Shown here: piece by piece, positions 22,820 through 34,000 of the stretch
Layout of the letters: each line of letters begins with the position of its first letter
Position numbering within the stretch: the first letter of the stretch is position 1
From: Metaphire vulgaris
Taxonomy: Eukaryota; Annelida; Clitellata; Crassiclitellata; Megascolecidae
Assembly: GCA_018105865.1 (NCBI GenBank)
Contig: CM030865.1
Span: forward strand, 1,112,716-1,176,715
Direction of reading: 5' to 3'
Length of the DNA: 64,000 bases
Notes under the pieces: generated by a model
Told to the model about the DNA's origin: nothing
Database searches by the model: none
The model's input: the letters and a program-made list of their open reading frames with translations, nothing else
Translations under genes and position numbers: made by a program

Positions 22820-24600
22820 TTCTGAAGATAGGCTCTCTCTCATAAAGAAGGTTCACTTGTCATTATGCTACCTGGTGATGAAATGGATGTGTTTTGTGGT
22901 AGTCGTCTTCTTTGGCAGGGTAAGAATGTTCAAGTCATCACTCTGCAATAACTAGGGCAAATCTTGAATCCGCAATCTTTTGCTACATGGCTGAAATCCA
23001 AACCAAAGTAAACACTCATTTGATGGTGGAATGACTAAATATTGTTATTTATTGTATCACTGTGGCCTGTTATCTAAGAATCAACTGGGGATTGTTGTGT
23101 GCAAAATTATACACCCAATCGTTTTTAGACACGGTTCAATCAATTCTTAACATTATCTACAATTACAGCGGCCTTGCAAGGTTCGTTTGTTAAATTTTAC
23201 TACGTACATTAGAAAGAGATTTACTTCTGGTCAGTTGTTGACCATAGATATAATAGTCAAATAGTGCATTCTATGTTGATGAGCAACAAACATACTATTG
23301 TGAAATTATTAGTGATTCATTTGGTTTAAAATTTCTCTTTTCTCGAATTTATTCTTCGTTAATTCGAACATATTAGTTTATTTACGCATATCTAGATATT
23401 TTAGATTGGCAGAAGAGATGTCGACGAAACAGATGGAGCGTATCCTTTGCTAATTATATTTACGGAAGACTAGGATATAATAAGCTAGTAAGTAAGAAAC
23501 TATTTTGGGCCACTTGTAATGGAATTATAATTTAGCTGCCATTCTTACTGAAATTTGCTACTTTGATGACCTGAAGTGAAAATTTTGATGAGATGAAACG
23601 CTTTTGCATACTTATTGAGGGGTTAATAGTGTTTTATGTTATGCATGTTTCACGATGCAGATGTGTGTGTGTTATTATCTTATATATATATATATATAAA
23701 AATATATATAAATATATATATATATTCTCATGTGATCAGATGACAATTATCATGATTTATCAGAACACTTTAACAGAAGAATTCAAAGAACGAATCTTTT
23801 TTAATCTGAAATTTTTTTAATTTAAAGATCTGGAAATTAAAAAATAAAGAAATCTGAAAGTCGCAGGAACGGGAAGAAAAATGTCAAATTAAAACAAGGT
23901 GTAAAATAAACTTCTGACTTCTGGAGTTAGGCTTCTCTCATAAAGAATGTTCAGCTTTCATGCTACTGTCATGAAATTTGTTTTGTGGTAGTAGTAGTGG
24001 CAGTAGTAGTAGTGGTTAATAATGGGATTGCAATTCAGATCAAAGAGCAACCATCAACTTTTGACAAGTACATTACTAAATGGCACTATAGAAGTTCAAT
24101 GAGATGATGGTAATAGTAGTAGTGGTGGTTGTTGTTGCTGTGGTAATGACTGTGGTAGTAGTAGTAGTAGTAGTTGTTGTTGATATTTGTGTGAAGCTGA
24201 GTGAATTTGAAGTCATTGTCTATTGTTGTATGTGCATTTGGACAGGCAATCCAGATAGGGTCAAATAGTGGATTCTATGTTGGATCCAAACATACTATTG
24301 AAATTATTAGTGATTCGTTTGAAAAACCAGGCTCTTAGCTACAGAAAGATGAGTGCTCGAGTTGATGCAGTTGCTGCAAGAGTGCAGACAGCAGTCACCA
24401 CTAAACAGGTTCACAAGCTTATAAAGATATATTTATTCAAATCTAGGTTATAATATATATATATATATTATTTATATATATATATATATAATTTATATTC
24501 TATATATATATATATGACCTATATATATATATTTAGCTATTAAGTGCTTTTGCGATTATTGCTGTGTTTTATGATTTGTGTTTCAAAGATGATGATGATG

Positions 24601-24668
<68 letters not shown>

Positions 24669-24760
24669 GATGAAAAAATTCATGAACAAACAAAACACTT
24701 TAACAAAAGAATTTAAGGCTCTTTAATCTGGCTTGTTAAAACATTGCAATCAAATGCAGA
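22820..24760. repeat. Tandem duplication (about 1 kb unit) spanning the 5' part of CHMP1
   Basis: Copy 1 is about 22820-23830 and copy 2 about 23905-24760. Shared landmarks, in order, are TCTCTCATAAAGAA..TTCA (22835 and 23935), CAAATAGTGxATTCTATGTT (23259 and 24262), ACATACTATTGxxAAATTATTAGTGATTC, a TA microsatellite, and ACACTTTAACAxAAGAATT (23765 and 24695). Copy 2 carries a real CHMP1 exon (24311-24408). At the matching place copy 1 has no such exon but has the candidate start exon at 23418. Confidence 0.75.
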
Positions 24761-27277
24761 ACAAATACTGTATTTGTCATTAATGATACTATTCTAGATT
24801 GATGTACAGAAGGCTATAGATATGCAAAATTCAGAAGAGTGTTGAAAATAATTTTATCCACATTTTCTTGTGTCCCCATCTTATTGCATCAAACTAAACT
24901 AGAACAGTCAATATATTCTGCCTCAGTTTTATAATTAGAGCTTTCCAAATGCCACAAAAATAGTCAACTATGACAAGTACACTACTATAAAAGTCTTCCA
25001 GAAAACAATTCTCTGATCAAATAGTTACAAAGTCAATTGAGAGATAAGACTGTCTTAAGATAGGTAGTTTCTTGTATCACAGGTTTTACAGACCACAAAA
25101 ATATTATAAAAATGATACCCATTTTGACATTAATGCAGAAGGACTATTGCTACAGGATCCATGGATATGAAAAAAAACCAGAGCAGTGAAGAATCGAAAG
25201 ATATCCACATTTTCTTGTGTCCCCATCTTCATTGCATCAAACCATACTAGAGTAATCAAGTATCATGTATTCACATCAATTTTATTCTAGAGCGTTCAAA
25301 ATGCTCAAAAATTGGTCAACTATTTCAATCGAAACATTATAAAGGCTTGTAAAGTCTTTCAAAAATCTATTCTATATATATAATTTCCTGTGATCATTTC
25401 CTATGATTGATGTATGTGTGTGTGTGTTCAGTGTGTGTGTATATTATCCACATATTCATGTGTCCCCATCTTCATTGCATAAATGTGTGTATATATATAT
25501 ATTCTGCCTATTTTTTATTAGAGCTGAACTGTTACCATAACTGAGATTTTGTTATTCTAAGCCTTCTTAAAGATGAAATTGTATTTAGTTCCTTCATTTT
25601 GGTTTTATGTTTTGTCAATTATAATTAAGACTTACTATTTTTGTCCCTGTGGTGTTTTGGGTTTCAGAATTGCATTTTATCTTGGCATGAATCCCAAATG
25701 TTGTTTTTCTAGGTCACCACTTCAATGGGAGGTGTTGTCAAGGCAATGGAATCGGCGATGAAGTCCATGAATCTCGAAAAAGTGTGTTTAATATTATTTC
25801 GTCAAATAAGTTAAACATATTATTATTATTACTGACAAATTTTGGATCAAAACTTCATGATATCCATGGTATTGACCAGTATTTTCTCATGAATATTTAT
25901 GATGTGTTGACTACTACTATAATATTATCATTATGTGGAAATTTTGATTGGACAGTTTTAACTTGACTGTACTAAAAATATGTTTCTTCAAATACTGTGA
26001 ATAGATATATTGAATAAAGACAAATATGATCTAAGTAAGCACCTCATCAAAATATATAGTTCTCTTCAGATGATCTACATAGATATCTCATCAAATACTT
26101 TGCATTGATATCTCTTTTGATGACTTGCATAGATATCTCTTCATTTGCTCTGCATAGATATCGCAGTTGATGGACCGGTTTGAGCAACAGTTTGAGAATC
26201 TGGACGTTCAGTCGCAAGTCATGGAGGACACGATGAGTGCCTCTTCCACGCTTACGACACCACAGAACCAGGTCGACGCTCTCATGCAGGAAGTTGCCGA
26301 TGAGGCCGGGTGAGTATAGAAAAATATGTCAGACATTATTTCAGCGTAAGAAATCCATAATGACCAGTAGCGGTTCCAGGATTTCTTGGTGGGGATGAAT
26401 GATTTCATAGAAAGTTGGTTGGGGGGGGGGGGGTTGAAAATAGAAGGAAAAAGATCAATAAACTTTGCCAAAAAAGGCAGGAAAAAGGGAATTCTATCCC
26501 TCATTTTTACTATGCTTTTACCAAAAAAGTCATCCTCAGTTAGTTTTACTAGACCTTTACCCAAAAAATACGTTCCACAAGCAAAAAAAGTAAGTACGAA
26601 AGTCCGGTGGGGGATGCATCCCCACATGGAACCACCACTGCTAATAACCCTCCCCCCACAAAAAATAATAAAATTGCGGACACTTTGTTTCTCGTGTGTC
26701 AGCAATCGACAGAGACTTTCCCACCCTCCAAAGCGTCTATTGACAGTTGTGAGAACCCTCTTTGGGGAGGAGGGAGAGGGGGGTATCACAATTGAACAAT
26801 GAGCAAATGATATACCGGTTTATCTATTGGCATATTTATTTCGTTTTTCTTGATTACTTAGGTTGGAATTGAACATGGATTTGCCTCAGGCTCAGACAGC
26901 ATCGGTTGGTGCGGCCAGCCAGGCATCACAAGAGCAGGCGAGTACATTGTGCGGTACACCAGAGCGGAATTTCAAGGCGATCTAGCTAAATATTAGCACA
27001 TACTCTTTCGTTTCTGTACAACATTTCCTACGATGTTTGTATAAAATATTTACGGTGATTTTAAAGCCGTAAAACCAAAATTTGAAAGTTACAGAGGTTT
27101 TGTTTATTATACTACTACATTTTAGTTACTTTCTAAATTGAATTTTATAGACTCAATGCATTCCATATTAGTATGGGTAATGGATTTTCTTATGATATCC
27201 GGTTAAATATAATTTCTTGTTGTTGTTGTTTGTAGGACGAGCTTTCGCAGAGACTAGCGCGTCTGAGACAAATCTAA
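23418..27277 (+). CDS. CHMP1B: CHMP1 (ESCRT-III subunit, CHMP1B-like), N-terminal exon(s) incomplete
   Basis: Firm exons: 24311-24408, 25713-25781, 26158-26309, 26862-26937 and 27236-27277 (stop TAA), all phase-compatible. They encode the CHMP1 part from [16 protein letters not shown] through [28 protein letters not shown] and [13 protein letters not shown] to the C-terminal MIT-interacting motif [17 protein letters not shown]1 assembles on endosomal membranes and recruits VPS4 and spastin-type ATPases through that motif. A possible start exon is 23418-23439 (MSTKQME). The exon for the basic helix 1 (HLFNLKF.. in the family) was not found between 23440 and 24310. A stop-riddled stretch near 23797-23900 has scattered FNLKF and KDLEIK-like matches but cannot be trusted. 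The intron after 26937 begins GC (CAG|GCGAGT). Confidence 0.85.
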
Positions 27278-27769
27278 CATCAGGCATAGTCGAGAAAAAA
27301 TGACAAGACACTGCGTTTTAGTATTTTACTTTCTCCAATGCCTAAAATTCCTCTACAAAGATTTCAATTTTCCACAAATGAAGAAGACTCTACTTGTTTC
27401 AAGAAGAACAAGAAAACTTAACTCATGCATCAGATTAATTGACTATAACATAATGCATTTTTACATTAATGATTCGGAAATTTACACCACAGCGGGAAAC
27501 TTTTCTTTGTCATTTCTGTGTTTTACATTTATTAGTTTTGAACAATTTGCAGATATTTTGAAATATGATTTATGCTTTGTAACATCATTGAACAGTATTT
27601 TTATGAAGAAGAGTGACACGGATGACTTGAATCAGATGTCATTTGGATCCTAGAATTTCATTAGTCAGTGGTTCTTGTCATTCATTACCTGTATTATTGT
27701 AGTTGCGGACACTTAAACATAATTGTGATTGGTTTAAAACTTTAAAATGCTGCTATGAAATATTCTGTA

Positions 27770-27775
27770 AATAAA
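27770..27775 (+). terminator. Candidate polyadenylation signal AATAAA for CHMP1
   Basis: AATAAA lies about 490 bp after the CHMP1 stop codon. The 117-residue ORF from 27300 lies in this 3' UTR and has no recognisable features. Confidence 0.45.
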
Positions 27776-28809
27776 ACTATAAATGAGCATTTTCTGCATC
27801 CATTTCTTTTGGTAATGGTGACAAAGTCTTGGCATCAGAGGAATTCCAGAAGAGGCACTACATATTATTATTATTTTTTATTATTTTTTAGTTTATTATT
27901 TTCCAAAATATTTTTTATTTTTAATAATATAAATGCCTTTTTCCATCAGAAACATTTACAGTTTACAGCGTATAAATGCATATTCATTATCATATTATTA
28001 GTAGCATAACACTGAACTGGGTGGCCTAGGAATCAATCTTACTTGTGTGTGTGGGGGTGGGGTGGCGTGGGGCTCTGAGCTATGTGGGCCATATTGTTAT
28101 TGCACTGCTTCAGGCCATGCCTTTGCACGATATCTTGCACAGCCATATGAATAATGCATTGATTTTCGAGATTATGTAATCTACAGTGTACATGTAAAAA
28201 GGAATCATTATTTATTGAACGTGACTGCATTAGACACTGGAGTAGGGTCCATAACTGTCACGGGGAAGAAATATTACTTTTCTAGACCATCTTCTTGCAG
28301 GCCTTCAGGTCATTCCACCACAGAAGTCACATGCTCCTAAAAATTTAGACCAAAAGAGCTTGGAGGTGGGGGGAATGGGTCTTGGTACGTTGGTACCAGC
28401 TCTGCATAATATTGCCCTTATACGCCACTGAACATTATAAACTATGTGTTTTTAGACTTAACGTTTTTTCATAATTCAACAGTGACAACAATTCAATTGT
28501 TTACAATTATAATGGTCAACACTGATTTACACACACATACAGTAGACATCCCTTATTATCATATCCAGTATGCATGCCTTTGCTTTTGTATATTTCGTAT
28601 CTCGTACGGTTGCCTTTTGAGAAACGCTCTTGTCTTTGGCCTTAGCCATGCTATAGCGCTACATAAATTATATTATCAAGTAGAATAGAATAGAATACTT
28701 TCTGCCATAAGCACATATATCAAATTAGTGATGACTTCTTAGTACTTAGTACTTTAAAATCTTAACCTCTGCACCTGGTCTTCATGAAGCAAGCTGGTTG
28801 GGAGAACTT

Positions 28810-28817
28810 TTAATAAC

Positions 28818-28860
<43 letters not shown>

Positions 28861-28912
28861 GGGTTTAGAGTGGTTCAGTAGGATCTGCTCTGTGTGAGAA
28901 CCACTATAAATA
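28810..28912. repeat. AAT microsatellite plus one end of a dispersed MITE
   Basis: An AAT run leads into text ending CTGTGTGAGAACCACTAT, the inverted counterpart of the AGTGGTTTTCACACAG end at 52283. It resembles the right half of that element, with GGTTCAGTAGGATCTGCTCT shared with 52590-52620. Confidence 0.65.
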
Positions 28913-29301
28913 CCATGCAAATTATACAGTGCAATACAAGTAAATAATATATATATACTTCTTAAGTACAACATTGAATACAAGTTACTCGAGTACCGTA
29001 ACTCAATTACAAATACTGTGAAATCTTATTACCGTCAAGAGAATATGTAACATTAAAGGGAGAAGTTATTAACATTGATACAACACTGATGGTGAGTGAG
29101 TGGCATTATGTTAAACAGGTTAGACAGTAAAACCAACATTACCATAGGATACTGGTCATGTGACGCATTTCACTAGCACACCTGCTCATTGAAAGTTGCC
29201 AGGTGCATCACACTCAAGTATTCTGCATGAAAGCGCATCAAAATTCCAAGTTCATTGATTTCTAAGTGCTATTAGGCCAATGCTAATAGCCAGATGGCAT
29301 G

Positions 29302-29379
29302 TACAGAGTGGCTCAAAAAACCTGACTAGTCACGTTTAGGTTTGCATTTAATATAGTCCGGTTTTTGCGCCACCCTGTA
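29302..29379. mobile_element. TA-flanked palindromic MITE (Tc1/mariner-like)
   Basis: A 78-bp copy of the family at 11297: TACAGAGTGGCTCAAAAAA at the left and TTTTGCGCCACCCTGTA at the right. Confidence 0.85.
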
Positions 29380-29927
29380 GATATTTAAATTCCCATGTAA
29401 CAGAAGATATTTCTGCTTCAGACTTAATTCTTGCTAACGGTAATCACACCAATTCATTGGAATACAATTTTTGAAATATGAACATAACATAATGACTGGA
29501 TTTTCCAAACTAAAACTTGTCCAAATGACTAAACTACGTGAGACCATTTTTACGAACATTTAATTCACAAATAGAATTGACAATTCAAAATTTCACACAG
29601 ATAAAATTACTTACAGCACCACATTCTAACACAGCACCCAAGAACTATGGGAATTTTTGTCGAACAGTCACAAACATCAAAATTGCTGGGAACACATTTC
29701 TAAAAAATGCACCATTCCAAACAATGCCAGAAATATCTTACAAATGACAATATTTCAAACAGAAATGTAACCAGAAAAATGGAGAATTGGAGATCATCGA
29801 TAAACAAAGTTGAGCCAATTAAGTCCACTGCATACGGAATGCGAAATCACTGTACAAAATCTTTAGACAGCAATAAACGTCTTAGACTGAACAACAGCAG
29901 GCATCATTTTGAATATGAGTCTGAAGT

Positions 29928-30007
29928 TTAACCCCTTAACTGGGGATCCCGGATATATCCGTCCCTCTTACAATGAGTTACAGTTAAATACACGGTTAAG
30001 GGGTTAA
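29928..30007. mobile_element. TTAA-flanked palindromic MITE (piggyBac-like)
   Basis: TTAACCCCTTAACTGGGGAT to CACGGTTAAGGGGTTAA, 80 bp, in opposite orientation to the copy at 19929. Confidence 0.85.
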
Positions 30008-30316
30008 GATATTACACCCAGGTTAAGAATTTAATTCCAAAATCTATTTGTCGATGTCTTTCTATTCAAATGCAGCTTGAAATATGAAATGGAGAGACAT
30101 ATATTTCTGTAAAATACAATCAATTAAACTAACCCGTCACAAGATATGTCTCTACGATAACACACAGATGACAAGCTTTACATAAAGTATCTCTCACCTG
30201 ATTAAAAAAATCCCGAGTTGACAAGAAAGTTCAGAAATAAATGCCCCAGAAACATAAAGCTGGATCTGACTGCACTGGTTAAACATAATTATAAGTTAAA
30301 CAACTCCATCTAATAC

Positions 30317-30397
30317 TACAGGGTGGTGCAAAAAAAACGGACTAGTCACATTTAGGTTGGCATTTAATATAGTCCAGTTTTTTTGCGCCACCCTGTA
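30317..30397. mobile_element. TA-flanked palindromic MITE (Tc1/mariner-like)
   Basis: 81 bp, TACAGGGTGGTGCAAAAAA to TTTTTGCGCCACCCTGTA. Confidence 0.87.
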
Positions 30398-31066
30398 TTA
30401 GCACAGCAAGGCCTGTTGGCCGACAAACACAACTGACTTGAAATAGAAATTGTGCGTCTACAGCAAAGATTAGCATATTTCTTTTCACAGGAAACATATG
30501 CAAGGGAATACTAAAGCATAGAGCATTGCATCTTTTACATCTTGAACAAGATAAGACAAGAAAACTAAACTCTAAAAATTAAATGAATCACAAAAAATAA
30601 CCTTTAAATTGTAATCAGCAAAATTCAAAAGACGATTAGAAATCAAAACATAATCTCAAGTGAATCAAAGAGGAATGACAATTTGCAATTTTAATGAAAT
30701 AAATCTAAAAAATCGTGATATTATTTCTTGCTAAACTAAAGGTCACTTTGGGGTTGGTACAAATGACGTAAGATAATCCTTAAGGAAGATTTTCAAAAGT
30801 ATCATATATGCAAATATATGTGCCAAATATATGTGCCAAATGGCACAAAATCACGATGAAATCAACATTGCTCAAACCCCACATGATTGAAAAGACTCGA
30901 CATGTATCGTGAGTTTTAAAGACAGCGGTCACATGTCACACAACAGATCCAAGAACTTCCAGATAACAAAGAAGTGCACAAGGACAAGTCTAAACCTCAC
31001 TCCGCGAAACCAAACCCCAGAGAAACATCTGCTGCAAAACGACAAAAAATCGATCGTCGTCTCCGA

Positions 31067-34000
31067 TCACGGCATTGGGTCGAATACTTTGTACAGCGAC
31101 AACGACGGCTTGTGGGAAACCGCCAGAAGCCCCCCCTCGCTAATAGCCACGCCCCACGGTCTGTGAATGCCGAGAAGATGGCGAACGAATCGACCGTCGG
31201 GGTTGAACAGGGTCACGCGGTTGTTGTCCTGATCGGCGACTATTACGCCCCCGTTCGGGTCGACGCATACGCCGCGCGGGTGCTTCATGTGCCCGTCGCC
31301 CGATCCGATCGACCCGAACTTGAAGAGGAAGTGTCCGGTCGGGTCGAAGACCTTGACGCAGTGGTTGCTGCTGTCGGAGACGATGATCCGATCGAAACGG
31401 TCGACGGTGACGTAGCGCGGCCAGTGGAACTGCTCGTTGCTGCTGCCCTGCGAACCGATCTGTCGGATGCACTGGCCGTCCGGAAGATGGATGCTCACGG
31501 TGTGCTTGCCGTGCTGTGTGTCGGTCACGATGAACTGGCCGGCCTGGTTGACGACGATCCCGCGCGCCCATCCGAATGCCATCTTCTTCCAGGACCCGAG
31601 GCAGGTTCCGGCGATGTTGAAGATCTTGACCGTGTGGTCTTTTTCGTCGGTGACCGCCAGGTGGCCGTCGCGGGTCAGCGCCACGCCCCACGGCTGGACC
31701 TGCCCCTGGCCGATGACGTCGCGGGAGAACCCGGTGGTGTCGAAGACCTGCAGTCGCTGGTTCAGCCACTCGGCGGCGATCACGGTGCCGTTCGGAGTGA
31801 TCGCGACGTCGTAGACTTCGTTGATCTCCCCGATCTTCGGACCGGTCTTGTCCGCCTTCCACAGGAGTCGAGGCGTCTGCCACTTCAGCGTCATCACGTC
31901 GCTGCTGATGAATGGCGCCGGGCTTGCGGCTCTCGACGAATCGATGCCGTTGGCGATGTCTCCGAGGCTCGAAACGCGGCTGATGAGATCGGCGGACATC
32001 TCGCATTTCTGAAGGTCGCCGACCGTCAGCTGCTCCTTTGGCACAAACATCAGCATCGCGGTGATGTCGCGGGGCAGACGCGTTTCCGGACATCGGACGA
32101 AACTTTCAGCCATCTTGGCGAGATCTCCGTACATTGCCAGCAGCTGTATCGACTGGCCTGGTTCGGTCAACTTGGCCGCAAATTTCCACAGGCTCTTCAT
32201 GTTGGCGAGTTGCAAGGAACAGTTGTCTCTTTCTATGTTAATCGCTTTGATGCTTGCCTCGTGATATCTATGGAGAAAAAGAGACAGACCAAGTTATGCC
32301 TCACAATTCAGCAAATTAGTTAACATTGTCAATAATAACTGTCACTACAATGCCATCAGCATGAAATATAGATAAAATTTTTATTATACAAAATGATAAA
32401 TTACAATTAATTACATAATAGAAACATAGCTGCAACAGGCTACAACATTAACCCCTTTACTGGGAATCCTGAATATATCCGTCCATTTTACAATGAGTTA
32501 CAGTTAACTGCACGGTAAAGGGGTTAAACCCCCCCAATGGAACATGAACCAAAACAGAGAGAACAGTTGAAAATAGTTTGAGCAGATCACAGCAAAGCAG
32601 AGCCAAGATAAACTTGTTCAGCTGAAATATTTGAACCAAATAAGTTACAGAATTGCATACTGGACAACTTCTATAGCACCATAGCTAGCATAGTGAAGGC
32701 CAAAGTCAAAGGTGTTATTGATCATGTTAGCAAGACAATGAGGAACAGAAAAAGTTAGTCCTTAGAAATTATCCAGAATACCACTTTGCAAAAATACCAC
32801 TTAACAGAAATACCGCTTTACAGAAATACCACTTGACAGAAATACCACTTGACAGAAATACCGCTTTACAGAAATACCGCTTCACAGAAATACCGCTTTA
32901 CAGAAATACTGCTTTACAGAAATACGGCTTTACAGAAATACGGCTTTACAGAAATACCACTTGACAGAAATACCGCTTTACTGAAATACCACTTTACTGA
33001 AATACTGCTTTACTGAAATACCACTTTACAGAAATAGGGCTTTACAGAAATACCGCTTTACCTGTCAACTTCTTCCAGTAGGTATTGTTTGCGCTGGTGA
33101 ATCATTGACAGAAGACTGTTTGTCTGTCGTTCAATTTCCAGTTTCGTTTTCTTCATCGCCGCCTCTCGGATGCTCTGAACGTCCTCGAGTCGGGCCAACA
33201 GTTCTTCGTACTTCATGACCTTCTCGCTCATTCCGGCGATCTTCGACTGTATCGTCTCCTTTTTGTTTCCGAGCGCTGCGAGCAGCTCGGTGGTCTCGTG
33301 GGTCACGTGATCCGTAACGGCGCAGACGGTGCACAGCGGTGCCAGGCACGTGGCGCAGTAGTACCGGACGTGCTCCGCCTCGTGCTGCTCGCACTTCAGC
33401 ACCGATTGGGCCATCTGGGTGACGGGTATGGCCGAGTGGGTCTGGAAGAGGTAGTGCCGGTCGTGGTCGCGCTTGCAGCGCTCGCAGAAGCTCAGTCCGC
33501 AGCTGGTGCAGTGGTCGCGGGCGACCACCTCCAGCTTCTTGTAGCGGCAGACATCGCAGTAGACCCGCTTCTGGGACGCCATCCTGGCCGCCATGTCCCT
33601 CATCATCGGGTCCGGCTGCTGGTCCTCCTCGCCGTTCAAGACCTTCAGGTCGACCGTCACCGACTGACGGCAGACGGGGCAGGGAAACGAGGCCGCCCCA
33701 ACCAAGGACCCTTCGTCCTTCTCGCTCAGGGATCGAAAGAACCGGTCGATGCAGGGGCGCAGAAGGTGTGCTGACAGGGACGTCTATCAAGTTAGAATGA
33801 CGAACTAAATTCGTCCAGAATGATATATGCAAATAAATATGGGCAGCCGTCTATTAAATAAAACAGTAAACAGTAATGTTTTTCTACCACTTAACTATCA
33901 CCTAGGCCTCCTATATTTGGCAAACCTCGGGCGCATTCAGTCGCCGCTCCAAAACTTTCAAGATATTGCATGTAGGGCACCGCTCACCGCTTCTATAGCG

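Larger units (their letters stand above)
27278..31066. other. CHMP1 3' UTR and intergenic region, no gene seen
   Basis: Apart from the CHMP1 3' UTR this stretch holds an AAT microsatellite joined to a MITE end (about 28810-28912), two TA MITEs (29302, 30317) and one TTAA MITE (29928). The remaining ORFs are short and AT-rich with no family resemblance. The CHMP1 (+) and TRIM-NHL (-) genes converge here. Confidence 0.65.

Noticed and set aside
23797..23900. Degraded CHMP1 helix-1 exon
   Set aside because: FNLKF, KDLEIK and QEREEK-like pieces appear, but in different frames with stops and wrong spacing in A/T-rich DNA. Chance is not excluded.
30974..32323. 449-residue plus-strand ORF
   Set aside because: It is antisense to the NHL exon. 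The minus frame has clear NHL repeats and a splice junction, so the plus frame is a GC-rich shadow.
32774..33061. CRISPR-like array beside the TRIM gene
   Set aside because: 16-bp contiguous units without spacers: a minisatellite.
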